Shown here: positions 34,565 to 50,285 of the stretch, piece by piece
How positions within the stretch are numbered: the first letter of the stretch is position 1
Layout of the letters: each line of letters begins with the position of its first letter
Source of the DNA: Escarpia spicata
Lineage: Eukaryota > Annelida > Polychaeta > Sabellida > Siboglinidae
Length of the DNA: 64,000 bases
Assembly (NCBI GenBank): GCA_963995525.1
Contig: OZ023206.1
Location: 46,959,052 to 47,023,051 of the forward strand
Reading direction: 5' to 3'
The notes under the pieces: generated by a model
Seen by the model: only the letters and a program-made list of their open reading frames with translations
Told to the model about the DNA's origin: nothing
Databases searched by the model: none
Position numbers and translations under genes: made by a program

Positions 34565-34932
34565 CTGAAAATGAATCATGAAATCAGCTACATAATGCAT
34601 AAACTACTTGTCGCATCATTGTAAATGGGCATTATTAAATATAATTGTTATTATTATGCATTTATCATTTTTCTAATACAACACAGTTTCTAAATATTAA
34701 TAAATGCCAAAGGTAAAACTAATCATCACACGTGCTCTGCAACTATATAATACGATGACCAAAATATACACTTTATAATTGTATAAATAATAATTATTAA
34801 TTGTGCCGGTGAATACATTATGTGAAACTGATGCATGGTAAAACAAAACCACTACTACGATGACAAGATAATTTTTACTTGTATAAAGCATGGCTTAAAC
34901 ATAATGCACCATCATGAAATATATATAACTTA

Positions 34933-35041
34933 CTTTGATATGAACAATCCACCTATTGTTCTCCCTGGGCCAACTGAAATCCACCCGGCAAACATAAAGC
35001 ATTATGTAGTTTTAAGTGCGTGTCTTGTTCTCTGTACAAAA
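34933..35041 (+). other. Highly conserved exon-like block
   Basis: Almost identical in copy 2 (61,912-62,020). Plus reading MNNPPIVLPGPTEIHPANIK followed by a donor-like ATG|GTGAGT; minus reading has acceptor TTTTGTACAG and donor AAA|GTAAGTT. Both strands have splice-like edges, so orientation is unclear. Confidence 0.3.
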
Positions 35042-36140
35042 TGGTGAGTATTTATAGCTTTAAATATAATTATTCAGTGTTCATTTTAAAATCTAGTACA
35101 TTCTTGCAATACTTGGTAAAATTACATAACATAACAATTTGATATACATGTATAACTGCTGCAAAGAGCTTTTACCAAAATCAATCGTTCGGTGTTTTGA
35201 AGTCATTTTATTTCTATCGTTACACCTTGGCGACTGTAAGCATAAACACAGCTTTTTGAAATGTGTTTCAAGCTTTATTATTCCTCAGTACAGCATTACA
35301 TGGCACAACAGTTAATAAGCAAACATTTCAGTTTTGGTAGTTGCATGGGAATGTTTAATATTGTATTTTACTATTATTGTTTGTATATTATAGGTTTAAC
35401 ATGTTCCTTTTCCACTAGGTACATAATATATTATGGCTATACATTTTGAAGTGAAGTTTTAATAAAACGTTTAGATAATAGAAACTTACTGAAGCCGAGA
35501 AACATTCAATAATTAAACCATTTTATTTGTGCAGTAAATCCAGCTGCTATTTCCGTAAGCAATATAAATACATTATGCATCACTAAAATAATTTACGTTA
35601 GTAAAGTAGAATCAATGGTTATGCACTTTCCTATCTACCCAAGGTTTACTTTTAGTTTGAAAAATATAGATCTATAAAGAACATAACTTTTTTTTGGATA
35701 AAATATATTGGATCAGTATAAAACCATGTTTTATATTGTATTGGGAGTGCAAAAATAATTATTTATTCTGCCCAACGTTTAGAGTAAAATATACTGAATT
35801 TGTTTCTGCCGAACCCCCGTTTCGATAACAAATAAAATGGCCATTGTATGAAGGAAATAAAGTTATAAAATTACAAAACTTTAAAAGTAACGCATATTCT
35901 AAAATACTGTTTTCAGTCATCATTAGTGTATTTTGATAAAGAAGATCCCTAAGACATTTTGAATGTTGTGGAACATTTGTATTTTATGAATTTTCAAAAT
36001 TATTGTAAAAGCAACTTTGTCGACACCTTTTTATACACTACTCCCAGTATAATTCACTTAACACAAACTTGTTTCAACACATTTTGAAACATATGCTCTA
36101 GAACAAAAACCAAACATGATGAGCATAAGAAAGCATCAAT
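35042..36140. other. No gene seen
   Basis: AT-rich DNA collinear with 62.02-63.11 kb of copy 2. No domain or exon was recognised. Confidence 0.5.
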
Positions 36141-36174
36141 GTTATTATATATTCCTACTTTGCAACATAATGAC

Positions 36175-36285
36175 AGGATGATGTGCATTTGGATGCACAA
36201 ATCGATCGATTGTACAAATCCAAAATACGGAACTAATGTGGCAGAACAAAGTCAGACATTTTCTTCACTACTGTGTCAGGTAACA
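36175..36285 (+). pseudogene. THAP-like zinc-finger signature fragment
   Basis: Plus frame: TGA then CAFGCTNRSIVQIQNTELMW, HYCV-R, followed by TGTCAG|GTAACA, a donor-like site. CxFGCTNR is the typical start of THAP domains (C..GC.NR); the immediately preceding codon is a stop in both copies (63,150 in copy 2). The later THAP ligands are not clear. It may be a fossil of a THAP-type transposase or gene. Confidence 0.35.
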
Positions 36286-37693
36286 TATTGTCCTATTAAT
36301 AGCACTGCTATGCATTTTTATATACAAAGCTATCAGATGCACACATCAGTTTGAAACTCGAAGTGAGGTACAACTTCCCAGTAGATGTCGCAGAGAACAG
36401 AATGGGGCAGAACAAAGTCAGACATCAACTTTTGTCAGGTGACCCATAGTCCAATTAACGGCACTGGTAAGTAGAGCTCTTCAATTTCCTCTTTCCATCA
36501 GTTCAGCTGTTTCCAATGTTCCTGCAAATAAACAAAGTTGAATTTAGGAAACTGAGCCTAAATATGAGTTAACTAACTCAACACTGTGCAGATTTATTCA
36601 GTTTAGATATTGGATTATGGGACTTATCACCAAGTGTATAGCTGGCTAAATGGAAAAGAACTACAAGAGAGCCTTCTTATGTTGATTCAGTCAGACTAAA
36701 ATCCCAATCCATTACTTTGGCCAAGTTTTAATTTGCTTCTACACAATTACTGCATGTATTGGTCATAAACAGTGCATTCCAGATAACTCGAACTCACATA
36801 AGTGAATGTTCGCTTAGTTAAGTCAATCTTTTCTTCGGTCCAGGGCAAAGGTCCCAATAAGGGAACCTTCTGATAACTTTCTAGTTATCAGAAATTGCAC
36901 TTATTAGTATTTTCATGGGTCCCTGCAAGTTCGACCTTATCCAGAGTGCACTGTATATGTTCCTTTATTCTTGCTCTAATGTTGTATATTATTATACATA
37001 TAGGTCATTCTCGTGAAAAGTGTACAGTAACACGTCAAAAATAAATGTTTAATTTGTTTTTTGGCGAATACTATTATTATAAAATGTGCTATTCACCTGA
37101 AGCAGCACAATTTGATCTGTTCTATTATTATATATTTTAAATATATTCATGGATAAAAACTGATGAATATTAGAGTGCACATCTGCTGGTGTTCAAAATT
37201 CGTGCATCGCAAAATTCCGTGGCAACTTGGTATTGTGTATTTTTAACAAACCTAACATGTTTACATTGAATGAAGACATGCCAGCCAAGTTTACTAACAA
37301 CAGTCTGTAAACGTTCGAATCTCACATTTTAATGTTTCGGTTCAAATAAGTGGGGAAACGGGGATTTTTCAAAAACGGCTGATTGGAATTTGGAAAAGCA
37401 AGACCTGTAGACACACATACCCAAATCCCATATTTAGGCAAAACAATTACATCCTTGACCAGGTTAATCCTCTTGCTATGGTTGCATATACTAATCATAG
37501 TTTAGTGTGCATTTTCGTTCACTGTATGTCAAATACCGGACAATGCAGTTTTACTAACTAGAAAGGCGAGACCCTTGCCTAAGGCTATGTTATTTACTGT
37601 AGTAAAGGCACGACATACTCTGTGACAGTCTCAGCGGCAGCTGACACGGACTGCAGCCGTTTATTTATAATGCCATTGCTTTAAACAACTTAC

Positions 37694-37708
37694 CTCGGAA
37701 TCTGACAT
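37694..37708 (-). CDS. Candidate first coding exon MSDSE
   Basis: Minus strand: CAGCCAAC-ATG-TCAGATTCCGAG|GTAAGTTG. Start codon, acidic MSDSE and a near-consensus donor are compatible with the first exon of the minus-strand gene whose later exons may be at 34.3-34.6 and 33.0-33.3 kb. The linkage is inference. The equivalent part of copy 2 lies beyond the window. Confidence 0.4.
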
Positions 37709-37724
37709 GTTGGCTGTGTGTGTG

Positions 37725-37732
37725 TGACGTCA
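37725..37732 (-). promoter_or_regulatory. CRE palindrome TGACGTCA
   Basis: A perfect CREB/ATF site 17 bp upstream of the MSDSE start codon, in a locally GC-richer stretch with CACACACACAGCC between. Position suits a core promoter or 5' UTR. Confidence 0.45.
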
Positions 37733-38864
37733 ACGGTCTACGCGTTGTTCACTGCGCGGACATGAATATTCATTATTATCGGGCTGCAGAATTAATCATC
37801 CACGTGGCAACAAGCTCAAAATGATTCGCGTAAACACAATTGTGTATCGGCTTTTTGCGCAGATAACACCAAAATTATGCATAAACAAGCAAGACATAAG
37901 TAGCAGGGAAAGTACTTATGGGAAATGAATACATTTTGATACGGTACACCTCGAATATATATATACATATATATACATATATAATATTATAAATATGTGC
38001 AACATTATATAGGCAACATGTTATACCGTATTCAATATGATTAATGTTAATAACAGTAATACATTAAAATAATATAATTTACTTGCGAATTAAATTACAT
38101 TACTGTCACATTTTTGTGTAGAAGTTTCCATTCTGCGGAACTACCCTAGGGCTACGGACTAGATTTGATGACATTGACAGTTACGCAACTTCGATTCCGT
38201 CCGTTTACTGTTGACCCTTTGCACATATATGCATGTAAGTAAGTAAGCAAGTAAATTTAATGAAGTGTAAACAGTGTACTATAGGCCAGGCCATACGTTC
38301 ACGTTCACTATTATCATTGTCAAATTGATAACTACAAGTTCCGTTTTTTGTTCTTTTTAAAACTTAGATTTTAAAGTTTATATAGAATGTGTGAGCGCTT
38401 TAATGATATTTAGATATATAACAATAGATAACTATTTTGCAAATTTATTTTGTTCTCCAAAATGTCTGTGTTCTCGTGTCATTCAATACTAACTGCTGAG
38501 ATCCTTAAAACATAACGGTTACAATGGTTCGCTCCCTTGGTTATTAATACGTGAATACGTCTCCAAGTATCAGAAAACGATATAAATATATAACACGCAG
38601 TAATTGAAAAAGAGCCACAAAAATCTATCGAGTGGGCGGAGCTGAACTTATCAACATTTAGTGCGCATGACCAGAGTCTGGCTACCTCTGTAGGGAAAAA
38701 TCCTGCCGCTAAAAATACTGCCGCACCGACTATTAATACGCTTGTCCGGAAGTAGTTTTTCGCGAGGAGACGACATGGCTTATTACATGTTAGCAAGGGG
38801 CGAAAAATCCTGCCGCTGTAAAATACTGCCGCAAGACCTTAGATTTTGGCTGGCACCTGGTTGG
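37733..38864. other. Upstream flank of MSDSE exon and duplication junction
   Basis: AT-rich, with a short internal repeat (AAAAATCCTGCCGCT at about 38,695 and 38,806, each followed by AATACTGCCGCA). The repeat-unit junction with copy 2 is at about 38,865. No gene was recognised. Confidence 0.4.
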
Positions 38865-39909
38865 GTCCTGTTGATTTGTTTGTTTTTATTTAATGACATA
38901 ATTTGGCGACTCCTTTTTTGTGATGTTGATGTGTTTAACACTAGTAGTCTAATGATATGTCTGTGTATACATTGATGAATGTTGCATGAGCATTGTGCAC
39001 CACAAAATGTTGTATGTATATGTGTATAATGTATGTATGTATATATGTATATATATATATGTTATTTTATACGTCTACAAGAACACATTACTATTTTTTA
39101 GTAAAATATTTTAACTAACTCTAAACAAATCCAAATTATTTTGCACCATATATGTGTTTTGGCAGTTAGTAGATTATTTGTGCTGAATACAACACACAGT
39201 ACATTAGTTGGCTAGCATGGGTAACTATATACACACATAGCCTTCTTCGAAATGTCTCAGGTGAACAACATTCTATTAATTTTACAGCCATCCAATCGGA
39301 AATATTCATAATAAAGCTTGAAGACCGCGATTAGATTAAATTCTTTAGAACAGGACAACACATTTCTTTACACAACGAACTTCTACTTGTGGTAATGCCT
39401 ATTAAAGGGGAAATGAAATGCAGCTGTTTCATGCTACATATTTAAATATATACTATATAAGTATACATTAATGTTAACAGAAACGTACTCATTTATAAGA
39501 CAAACTAAAAAAACGATTTTGTTCGATGCCTAAATCGTCGCTATAGAGCACTGCGTATCGCCATCTTTGTTCCAAGCGAGTGGTTTGATTCACTCCTATC
39601 TAATCAATGTTAAATTTCGGAGTTTTTCGGTTTACTTCATTAGTATACATTTCTGTGCGAAAACAAAGATATGGTGCCCTATTATACACGATAGGCGTTC
39701 TATAGGTCAACAAATAACTTGTATACGCGTTCGAAATAAAAAGGTCAAATTAAATGGCAACGATTTATAACCAATGAAATCGTTGTTAAAGTCGCACTTC
39801 CCGAACGAAGATTTTAGCTGCCAAAAGGGGGCGGGGCTTTCAAAGCAAAGTTCAGCATTTTAGATGCGCGCGCATACCGGGAATATTTTTATTTTGTTGT
39901 TGACAGATA

Positions 39910-40770
39910 CGTCGAAGGATTTTACCTTACCTTAGGATACCTTAGGACTGTTCTGATCGCAGGATCCTCTCTGTTCCTCAATGATCAGATCTTCTTCTTC
40001 GGGGTCTAGTGTTAAGAGTTTGTGTTTTCCGGTTCCAATGTTTAATGTTAGTGGGGCTTCATAGTCGTATAATATCTCCTGGGTTGACCAGAATTTATCA
40101 AGGCGGTTTTTAAATGAATTTATTGATTTTGCTTGTATTACTGAATCAGGTAAACTGTTCCATGGTTCAACCACTCTAAGCGGGAATGCATTTTTTCTTA
40201 TGTTTAGTTTTGCTCTTTGGTTGATCAGTTTAAGGGAGTGTCCTCTGTTACTTGATCGTGATGCCACATCCTCCCACTTAGGAAGGTTTGGTGGAGATTT
40301 GTTGTCATATATGTGATGCATTATTTTATACACTTCAACCATGTCTCCTCTTAACCTACGATATGTTAATGTGGGTAACTTAAGTAATTTTAGTCTTTCA
40401 ATATATGATAAGTCCCTCATACCAAGTAGTTCTTTTGTGGCTCTTTCTTGGACATTTTCTATGGCTATTTTATGTTTCGTCTTAAATGGATACCATATTG
40501 CTATTGCATAATCTAGGTGGGATCTAACCATAGTATTGTATAGTGGCAAGAAAGTGTATGTATCTAAGAATTGAAAAGTTCTTCTGATTACTTTTGTCAT
40601 TCTGGTTGCTTTATTAACCACTTGGTTGATGTGATCATCAAAAGAAAGTTTTGAGTCAATAATTACTCCTAAATCTTTTTGTTTGTCTGTGGTGACAAGA
40701 GCATGTTTGACATTATTTGTTGCCATAAAATTTTGGTAGAGACGAGTTATTAAGTGATTTTTAAAACTTA
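39910..40770 (-). mobile_element. CR1-like LINE 3' end nested in the 8.5-kb element
   Basis: The minus strand has an uninterrupted 264-codon frame (40726-39932): KDLGVIIDSKLSFDDHINQV, YNTMVRSHLDYAIAIWYPF, IENVQERATKELLGM and a tail with NAFPLRVVEPWNSLPDSVI. These are the RT C-terminal region and following segment of CR1-type LINEs; the catalytic part is missing through 5' truncation. The 3' end shows short CCTTAGG/TACCTTA repeats at 39925-39950, typical of CR1-like 3' tails. The open frame suggests a fairly recent insertion. Confidence 0.85.
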
Positions 40771-40924
40771 CGTATCACTTGGGGAGAAAATCGATACGAC
40801 AGATGAAAACTCTACACTCTAGTTCGACTTGTCACCCGGTAGTTACGGTTGACACACACAAAGGGCCTGTGCCATACGGGTTTCACCAAGTGACAGTGAC
40901 AGTGTGCGATCCACGGTCCAATAA

Positions 40925-42000
40925 TGTCCGGCCCCGGGTCAGGTTCTGTTGTGGAAGTCGGACAGTGACAGTTGGTCTATCGACGACGAAGACGTTACGC
41001 GACTTAATAATGTCGCATGGTGTTTGTGTGGACACTGCGTCCCAATGTCGACGCACATCAAGTTGCTGTGCTGTAGGGATATAGCTGCCGTACAGCACCG
41101 TATGACAGACCTTGCAGATGCCTGCATTAGATTTAGTGTCATTACCGACTATGAGTGACGACTTCGAAACGGTTTGCACCAACAGGGCGGTGTTCGAACT
41201 TGGAAGTCGGTCTGTTGTCATTGTATGATTTGCGTCCAGACTCGTTGATTCGACCAATAGCTAGTAGGTAAGTACTACGTAGTTCAACAGGTATCGAATA
41301 ATTATTCTAGCAATAATTATTTCAAACTTAAATAGAGTAATTATACTTGTTCCCACCTCAAATGTTCAGGTTCACTCAATCTTCATAAAATACTATGTCT
41401 ATGATTTTCATCAAACAATTTTTGATCATTTTCTTAATAAACTTACTTTTATTCTTGACAGGACGTGTGCATCCTCTTTATACAGTTGTTTAATTCCCTA
41501 TGTAAAAGTGTTCAAGCAACTTGCTTAATTTATATAAAAATGTAGACAAATTGCACACTACCATAATAGATGCATAATCAGGACATTGTGCAATGTATTA
41601 TTGATACAAAAATACTTAAGTGGAGTTTTTAATATAATAAAAATGTTATATATATTATGTGTGTGTGTTATCAAGACCGCATCATGAAATGTAGTCTTAC
41701 AATCATAATTATTACAGCCCTTCACAAACAAATGAACCAATTAACTAAATTCATGATGTGATATTGATAAAACTCAGTTTTGCCAGTATAACAATAATTA
41801 GAAGATACCGGTTGTTTATTATCAACTAATGCAAATAAATGAACTTTCAGAACATATCGATTGATTCGATTAGCCGCATATCGTCACTTCACGTTGTGGT
41901 CAAGGGAGAGACTAGGAAAAGGCAACAATACCAGCCTGCGCTGTATCCAGAAGTGAATGGGGTTCATGAAAATGTAAGCTATGAACATTGCACTATACAG
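40925..42000 (+). pseudogene. P2X7 intracellular-domain-like gene fragment
   Basis: Exon 1 reads WCLCGHCVPMSTHIKLLCCR and then, one frame over, DDFETVCTNRAVFELG (compare family FxxVCLNxWVL), then a third frame LYDLRPDSLIRPIASR up to AG|GTAAGT at 41268. After a 583-bp intron the acceptor AACTTTCAG (41850) leads, in phase, to TYRLIRLAAYRHFTLW and ERLGKGN---LRCIQK, then after another shift YPEVNGVHENVSYEH and donor CAG|GTGAGT at 42001. The CC/C cluster, AAYRxF and LGKGN patterns match the zinc-containing domain at the P2X7 receptor C-terminus, which also occurs without the channel in many invertebrate proteins. No P2X transmembrane part is present. At least three frameshifts. Confidence 0.65.
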
Positions 42001-42469
42001 GTGAGTGTACAGTGAAAATAAAAACCCTGGATAAGTAAGATTAGATTGACCAAAAGGTAGAATGAATTACTCGGTGCCTTCTTATCCCATTTTTGGCAAC
42101 AACAATGTGATCTGTAGTGTTTTGCATGTCCCTGTTCATAATTCGATTTGTAATACTGAAGCCAGCATGAAATATATCAACAGTTTATTCATATGGAGAA
42201 ACAATTCACAAATAAACAAGACTACATGGCAGACTGTGCCAATGCATTAGTCAAATTCACATACCAGTTTTCAAAGTTTCTTTCAGTTGATTCACTTCAC
42301 ACTGTGACACATTTTAATATAACTGTATTACAATTTGGGTTTGTGTCAGTCCTGTGCACATATAGTACATCAATAAGTAACACGTTTATTGATGATATGG
42401 GTCATCATTATGATCAAATATTGTGATACAAAAATTATTACATACAAAATATTCCATTACAGTTCCAGT

Positions 42470-42645
42470 TTTACATAATTGTGGGTTTCAAATTTCAACT
42501 AGGGCCATGTGTCAAGAAAACAAGTATTATTATTCAAGATACAGATTCAAAACTTGTAGTACTAGTTTCAAAATCTATCAAGCGCCTCCAGATGGATTTA
42601 TCTATATTTATGGCACTATATAAGTGTTATTATTATTATTAAGTA
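42470..42645 (+). mobile_element. SINE-like 3' tail with TTA repeats
   Basis: Ends with AAGCGCCTCCAGATGGATTT, TATTTATGGCACTATATAAG and TGTTATTATTATTATT. A 'GC(A/G)CTATATAAGTG + (TTA)n' end is common in invertebrate SINEs. The 5' limit is uncertain. Confidence 0.5.
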
Positions 42646-43451
42646 CTATTTGAGATGTTGTGTTGTGATAATGTCAAATGTAATACTAAAAATGAAGTAT
42701 GAATATATTTAAAAAACGTATAGCTGAATCCTTTGCTGCTTGATTGGTTTGTAGCACACTTTAATAATACTGGCTAAAACATACAGATTAAACAAAAAAT
42801 ATATATTTTGTTGTAAGATGGCACTTTACTTTTACTAAACTTGATGGCAACAGTCCAGTTTTAATGGTAATGGCCCTTATAATTTTTGTGACACACGTCC
42901 TAGAAGCCACATTAAAAGTGTACAGTGAGTCATATTAACAAATACATGTACAGTTCAGTGTGATGTTTGAGAAATGGTGGTGTGTTGAAATAAACTCACT
43001 ATAAGTAACATGTTTGGACTTGGTTAAACAATTCCAGTAAATTACATATACCCAAAGTTCCCTACATCGAATAGTGTCTAATAAAACACATTGCATACCA
43101 CAAGTAGGATACAAGCTTTTAAGTGGATATTCCTTACTTTAGGAGGTCCTGTACAGTAGTGAGAATAGCACTTTGCCTAAAACGATTCTCTATTTCTGCC
43201 AATGATGTTCAAACAATGTTATTTAAGCATATAAATCCATTGTCATTTGAAATTGGATGTCGTATTAATTTGGTGGCACTAAACCTAATTGATACGGATA
43301 CAACTAGTTTTCCGTAAAGCGGGTTCTTTGCTTTGCCACAGCCTCATCTTTTGCTGGTTTTTCGATGCCTGCATACTCTGCTAGAGTTACCTCCTTACTC
43401 GATGTCGCAACTTGGAGCACATTTCACAGCTTTGTGCCACTCGTGAATCTA

Positions 43452-45903
<2,452 letters not shown>

Positions 45904-47887
45904 TGGCGACGCGACTACTGGCTTCCTTTATGTTTTGACACTACAGTTCGATGGCGTGACAGCACTACAAGTGACATTTGTATTACCATGACGGACGATG
46001 TCATCTCGCGTGCTAAATCCTTCACTGGATCCTTCGAAGCTTGCGCTCGGTATTAGGCCCTATGGTTGTTTGGATACTTTCATTATATATTATGAACAAA
46101 ATGGCACAATCTTGCAAATATTAATTAAAATTGGAGCACAAGTGCGCTTTACGAGTTACTTTTTAAACTTTTTTTGTGTGTGGATATATGTGTGTTATCT
46201 TTAATTTTCATGATTAAAATGCATGTGCACTCAAATGTGTTTAACATTTGAACTTTATAAATACAAAATATATATTTATTAATCTTTGTGGCTTTTTCCT
46301 GTGACGTTATTTCCTTTTTTCCTTGTTAGGCTTACATTCAAAAGTAAATAAATGATATACAATGTCCTTGTTATTAAAAGCATACATTGGTGTTTGCAGT
46401 CATGCAAACTATATCAGGAAAAAGTTGGTATGATAGCATGCTTGCTAAATTGTCGCCTCAAAACTGGAACATCAATTCAGGGTCCATTGTTACAAGCCAA
46501 TATTTGAGACACATAAATTAGTATTAGGCCTACATGGTGATTAACTTTAGTTGACTGATGTGAACCTACTTACTATGCCAATAACTAATTATATCATATA
46601 AGACTTTGTTGTTTTGTTGTATGCTATTGACTGTATAACAAGTATTTTTAAGGATTTAAATACTTGTAATGTCACTTATTTAAATGCGGTTACATCTTAT
46701 AGTATTTGAGCAGTCCAACTTCAATAATATTTGTCTTTAACTATTTCTTTTAAATTAATACATTCCAATGCAATGGCAATGCCTACAATACATGATTGAC
46801 AGGGCTTAGTCCGGACTGTGACTAATGTTGACTAATAGATGACGACATTATTTCGCAAAACGTTATACTGGCTACGGTAGCTGACATTTATTTTTGTAAT
46901 TATTTTTAAGGTTATTCCCCCACCAGCAACTAAGTCGATAACATAGACTCGTAGATGTAGACGTTGCGATATTCAGACGTAGCAACACGCCGGCACGAAT
47001 TGCCGTAAACTAAATCGGCGGATTACAAGCACTCATTATTCCCAATTATATCATAGTATTCACACGTATTTGTACTTTATCACATTCACATTTCTTATTA
47101 CATTTAAATTTTGCATACGTCATATTTGTATATATGCAGACTTTGAACTAGAACTGTGGGACTATATAGTGGTCGTAATGATACCTGACGGAACTTGTGA
47201 GTGCCGAGTCACCTTGGCAACAACAAGTTGGTTTCGGCTGGTCATTTCCTACGCGCCGCTTCACCCTCCAAATAAGGCAATAATGTCGAGCTTCCAGGTC
47301 GATTTCGTTAAATTTTACTTCATCGGTGCATAGTTATATGTAAATAAATCGACCGAAGGTGGACCTATGACTTTAACCAAGAATTATGTTTCGACGTTCA
47401 ATGTCTTTTTCTCTCGTCACTTTCGTATTTAGGCTTGCAATCGGCGTTTGAAAGTGACCACCGCAGACTTTTGCCAATCTAGCCGCCGGCGAACACGTCA
47501 AATTCATCATGTATAACTGTTTTTTTTCTGTTGGAATCCTCTATGGAAGTATGTGAAAAGTTCCTTACTAACACTTACAGTATATCTAGTAGCCACGCAG
47601 TGCAATAAATTGTTCTGTTTGTATGTGTTTGTATGCCTTTAGTCGGTTTTTCTGAGAGCTATGCTGTGTCGCCTATCGAATTGCTATATACAGCTTTGGG
47701 AGACATCTCGCCAATCAAACCGCATGTACAACCACACGCTCCTGGAGCATGATGGCGGCGCCCTGTGCCGATAGTAGCTATGTTTGAAAAATTATTTAAA
47801 ATATACCGTGACGCTGTATTTGTCAAATCATGGTGAAATGTACTGTAAATGGTATGTTCTTATGTTTGGGCTGTGGTTGTTCAATCG
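45904..47887. other. Right interior of the 8.5-kb element, no gene recognised
   Basis: Expected to hold the transposase 5' exon (often a THAP domain), but I could not recognise one. Plus-strand small frames show no domain. Confidence 0.4.
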
Positions 47888-49349
47888 TTTCATTTCCCCT
47901 ATAAGGGTCGGTTCGCCAGTATCAACAGTAGGATTTTTCGTTACACTTCCTCTGAGGATGAATGAAATATTGTGGTTGCGATTTCCCCCTGCGGAGTCTG
48001 GTTATATTAGTCGACACAAATGGTGGCGCCACGTTGCGTAGATGATCGAGGTCAGGTACACGCATTTTGTAATCGTCGACTTTGCAAACGCACAGCTCGT
48101 TCTTGGACTAACACGTATAATTTAACAGCAGTGTTGGTCAATGTACTAAAGGTATCATTCTGTCGTTAATCTGTACATGGCAACCCATCACATTACTCGA
48201 ATATGTTATTTGAGTGAGTTGTTGGTGTTACTATTCTTTTAATGTGAGCGATAAATGGGTGATTCCTCCTGAGATCCAGTGTCACACTCACACATGACAT
48301 GTGCGGCGTGTTTGGTTGGTAAGCAGTAATTGACCCAATTGTGTTTTATTTGTTCCATCATACTCAAACAGTCAAACGTAATGATGAATATAATGTTTTC
48401 CAAACAAATGTAAAAACTACCTGGCCTGAAACACTGAGTATAGCCTAGCCCTATCCTAGATTGATTTAATTTTCAGTTGAGACAAATTCTTACAGTCAAT
48501 ATAGAGGTTATTTTGAATGAAGCTCTTATTTTTTATAGCAAATACACATTTATTAAAATGAGGATATTTGCAAGATTCATTATTCCAAGTTTGAATAGCC
48601 TCGTTTGGGAAGATGCCATTCACAACAGGCTTCTCGGGACCATTGACATAGACTGTTTCTTTCCTGTGGTGATGATTATACGTATTTACAGCTATTTTTG
48701 TTCAAACAGTGAAATATAGAGTACGGTTTCATCACCATCGGCGATATAATTATATGTTATAATATTAGTGCTGCCACCTTTTGCATTACTGAAAAATTTC
48801 TCAATTTGAAACTGTGTACATCTTGTTGAACATTCATACTCCAATGCCCCAGCATTTGAGTAGTGACTGATATATCAAACTAACGGTTTATATATCAAAG
48901 ACTTCGATGTCAATATCAAACAAGTGCTCAAAAAGAATTCCTGGGGAGTATACAAACCTACCACAATGACTATTATTACTACATGTACCATAATTTCAAT
49001 GCGTAAAAACAAAACATATAATAAAATCTAAATAATATATAAGCGAATAATCACAACCTACTTTAAAATGGCAATGAAATATATAAATGCGGCATATCAA
49101 ATTTCAACAATATATATAATTGTTCTAATCAGCACTATCAAAAGTTATACAAACCATTATAAATCAAATGTATAATTATTATGAACAGCGATGTCTACGA
49201 TCAACCAGAATACTCTGACCTGTTCAGTTTTATGACGTATAATGCATGAAGATGATACAAATCTTTGTACAACTCTGCTTAATAGTAATAAATCAAAATA
49301 TAATTCGCACTTCATAGTAAATCCCGCCACAACTTTCATAATTAATGTG

Positions 49350-50085
49350 GTACTATAACATCGTTATTATTCTCAAATTTTCATTAAATAAATGTATATT
49401 GTATTTCTATAGTAAAAGTGCGAGGAATAGGTGAAAACGTTTTATTAATATTATAAAATTATTATGCACTAGAGGGATTTGGATTATCCTGCGTAGCCTC
49501 TATTATTTGTTTATTTTACTTGCCTACATATATATATATGTAAGTATGATCATTTAAAAACTATACCGATACTTCGATTCTGCCTATTTAATCATATTGG
49601 GATAGTGGCCACTTATTCCACTCTGCTCCACCCTCTCAATTGCAAACATATTTAATTCATCAACTGCAAATATATTTAATTTATATTTTACCAATACTGG
49701 CCCAAATTTAGCCTACCTATAGTATACCATTGTTATTATTGTAAAATTTTCATTAAATTAATATATGTTGTATTTCTGTATAGTAAAAGTGCGAGGAATA
49801 GGTGACAACATTTTAGTAATATTTTAAAAATATGCACTTGAGCGATTTGGATTATTCTCCATAGTCTCTATTATTTGTTTATTTTTACTTACATATATGT
49901 AAATATAATTATTTAAAAACTAAACCGGTACTTCGATTCTGCCTATTTAACAATATTGCGGTAGTGGCCACTTATTCCAGTCCATTCCACCCTCTCAATT
50001 GTAAACATATTTAATTCATCAATTGCAAACATATTCAATTGACATTTTACCAATATTAGCCCAAATTTAGCCAACCAAATACAAC
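49350..50085. repeat. About 365-bp tandem duplication present only in copy 2
   Basis: 49,350-49,715 and 49,720-50,085 both contain CATTAAAT(A/T)AAT, AGTAAAAGTGCGAGGAATAG, TTGGATTATTCT/CCTG and CTGCCTATTTAA. Copy 1 has a single version at about 22,240-22,660. The duplication therefore arose after the segmental duplication or was lost from copy 1. Confidence 0.85.
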
Positions 50086-50285
50086 ACTACCAACAAAACG
50101 TTCAGACATTACCTTAATGGAAACATAACAAAGTATTTAATTGTCAACTTATTAATGAAGAAACAATGTCTGAAACAATTGATGATAAAGACAACATTTG
50201 ATGATGTTTCCTCAATGCTATTAAAGTAAACTAAACCTGTTTTGATTAAATCTTTAACTTTAATCACAAACCAAATATTAACTTC

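Noticed and set aside
40883..41257. 124-codon minus-strand frame
   Set aside because: It lies opposite the P2X7-domain-like exon, whose motifs on the plus strand explain the region better.
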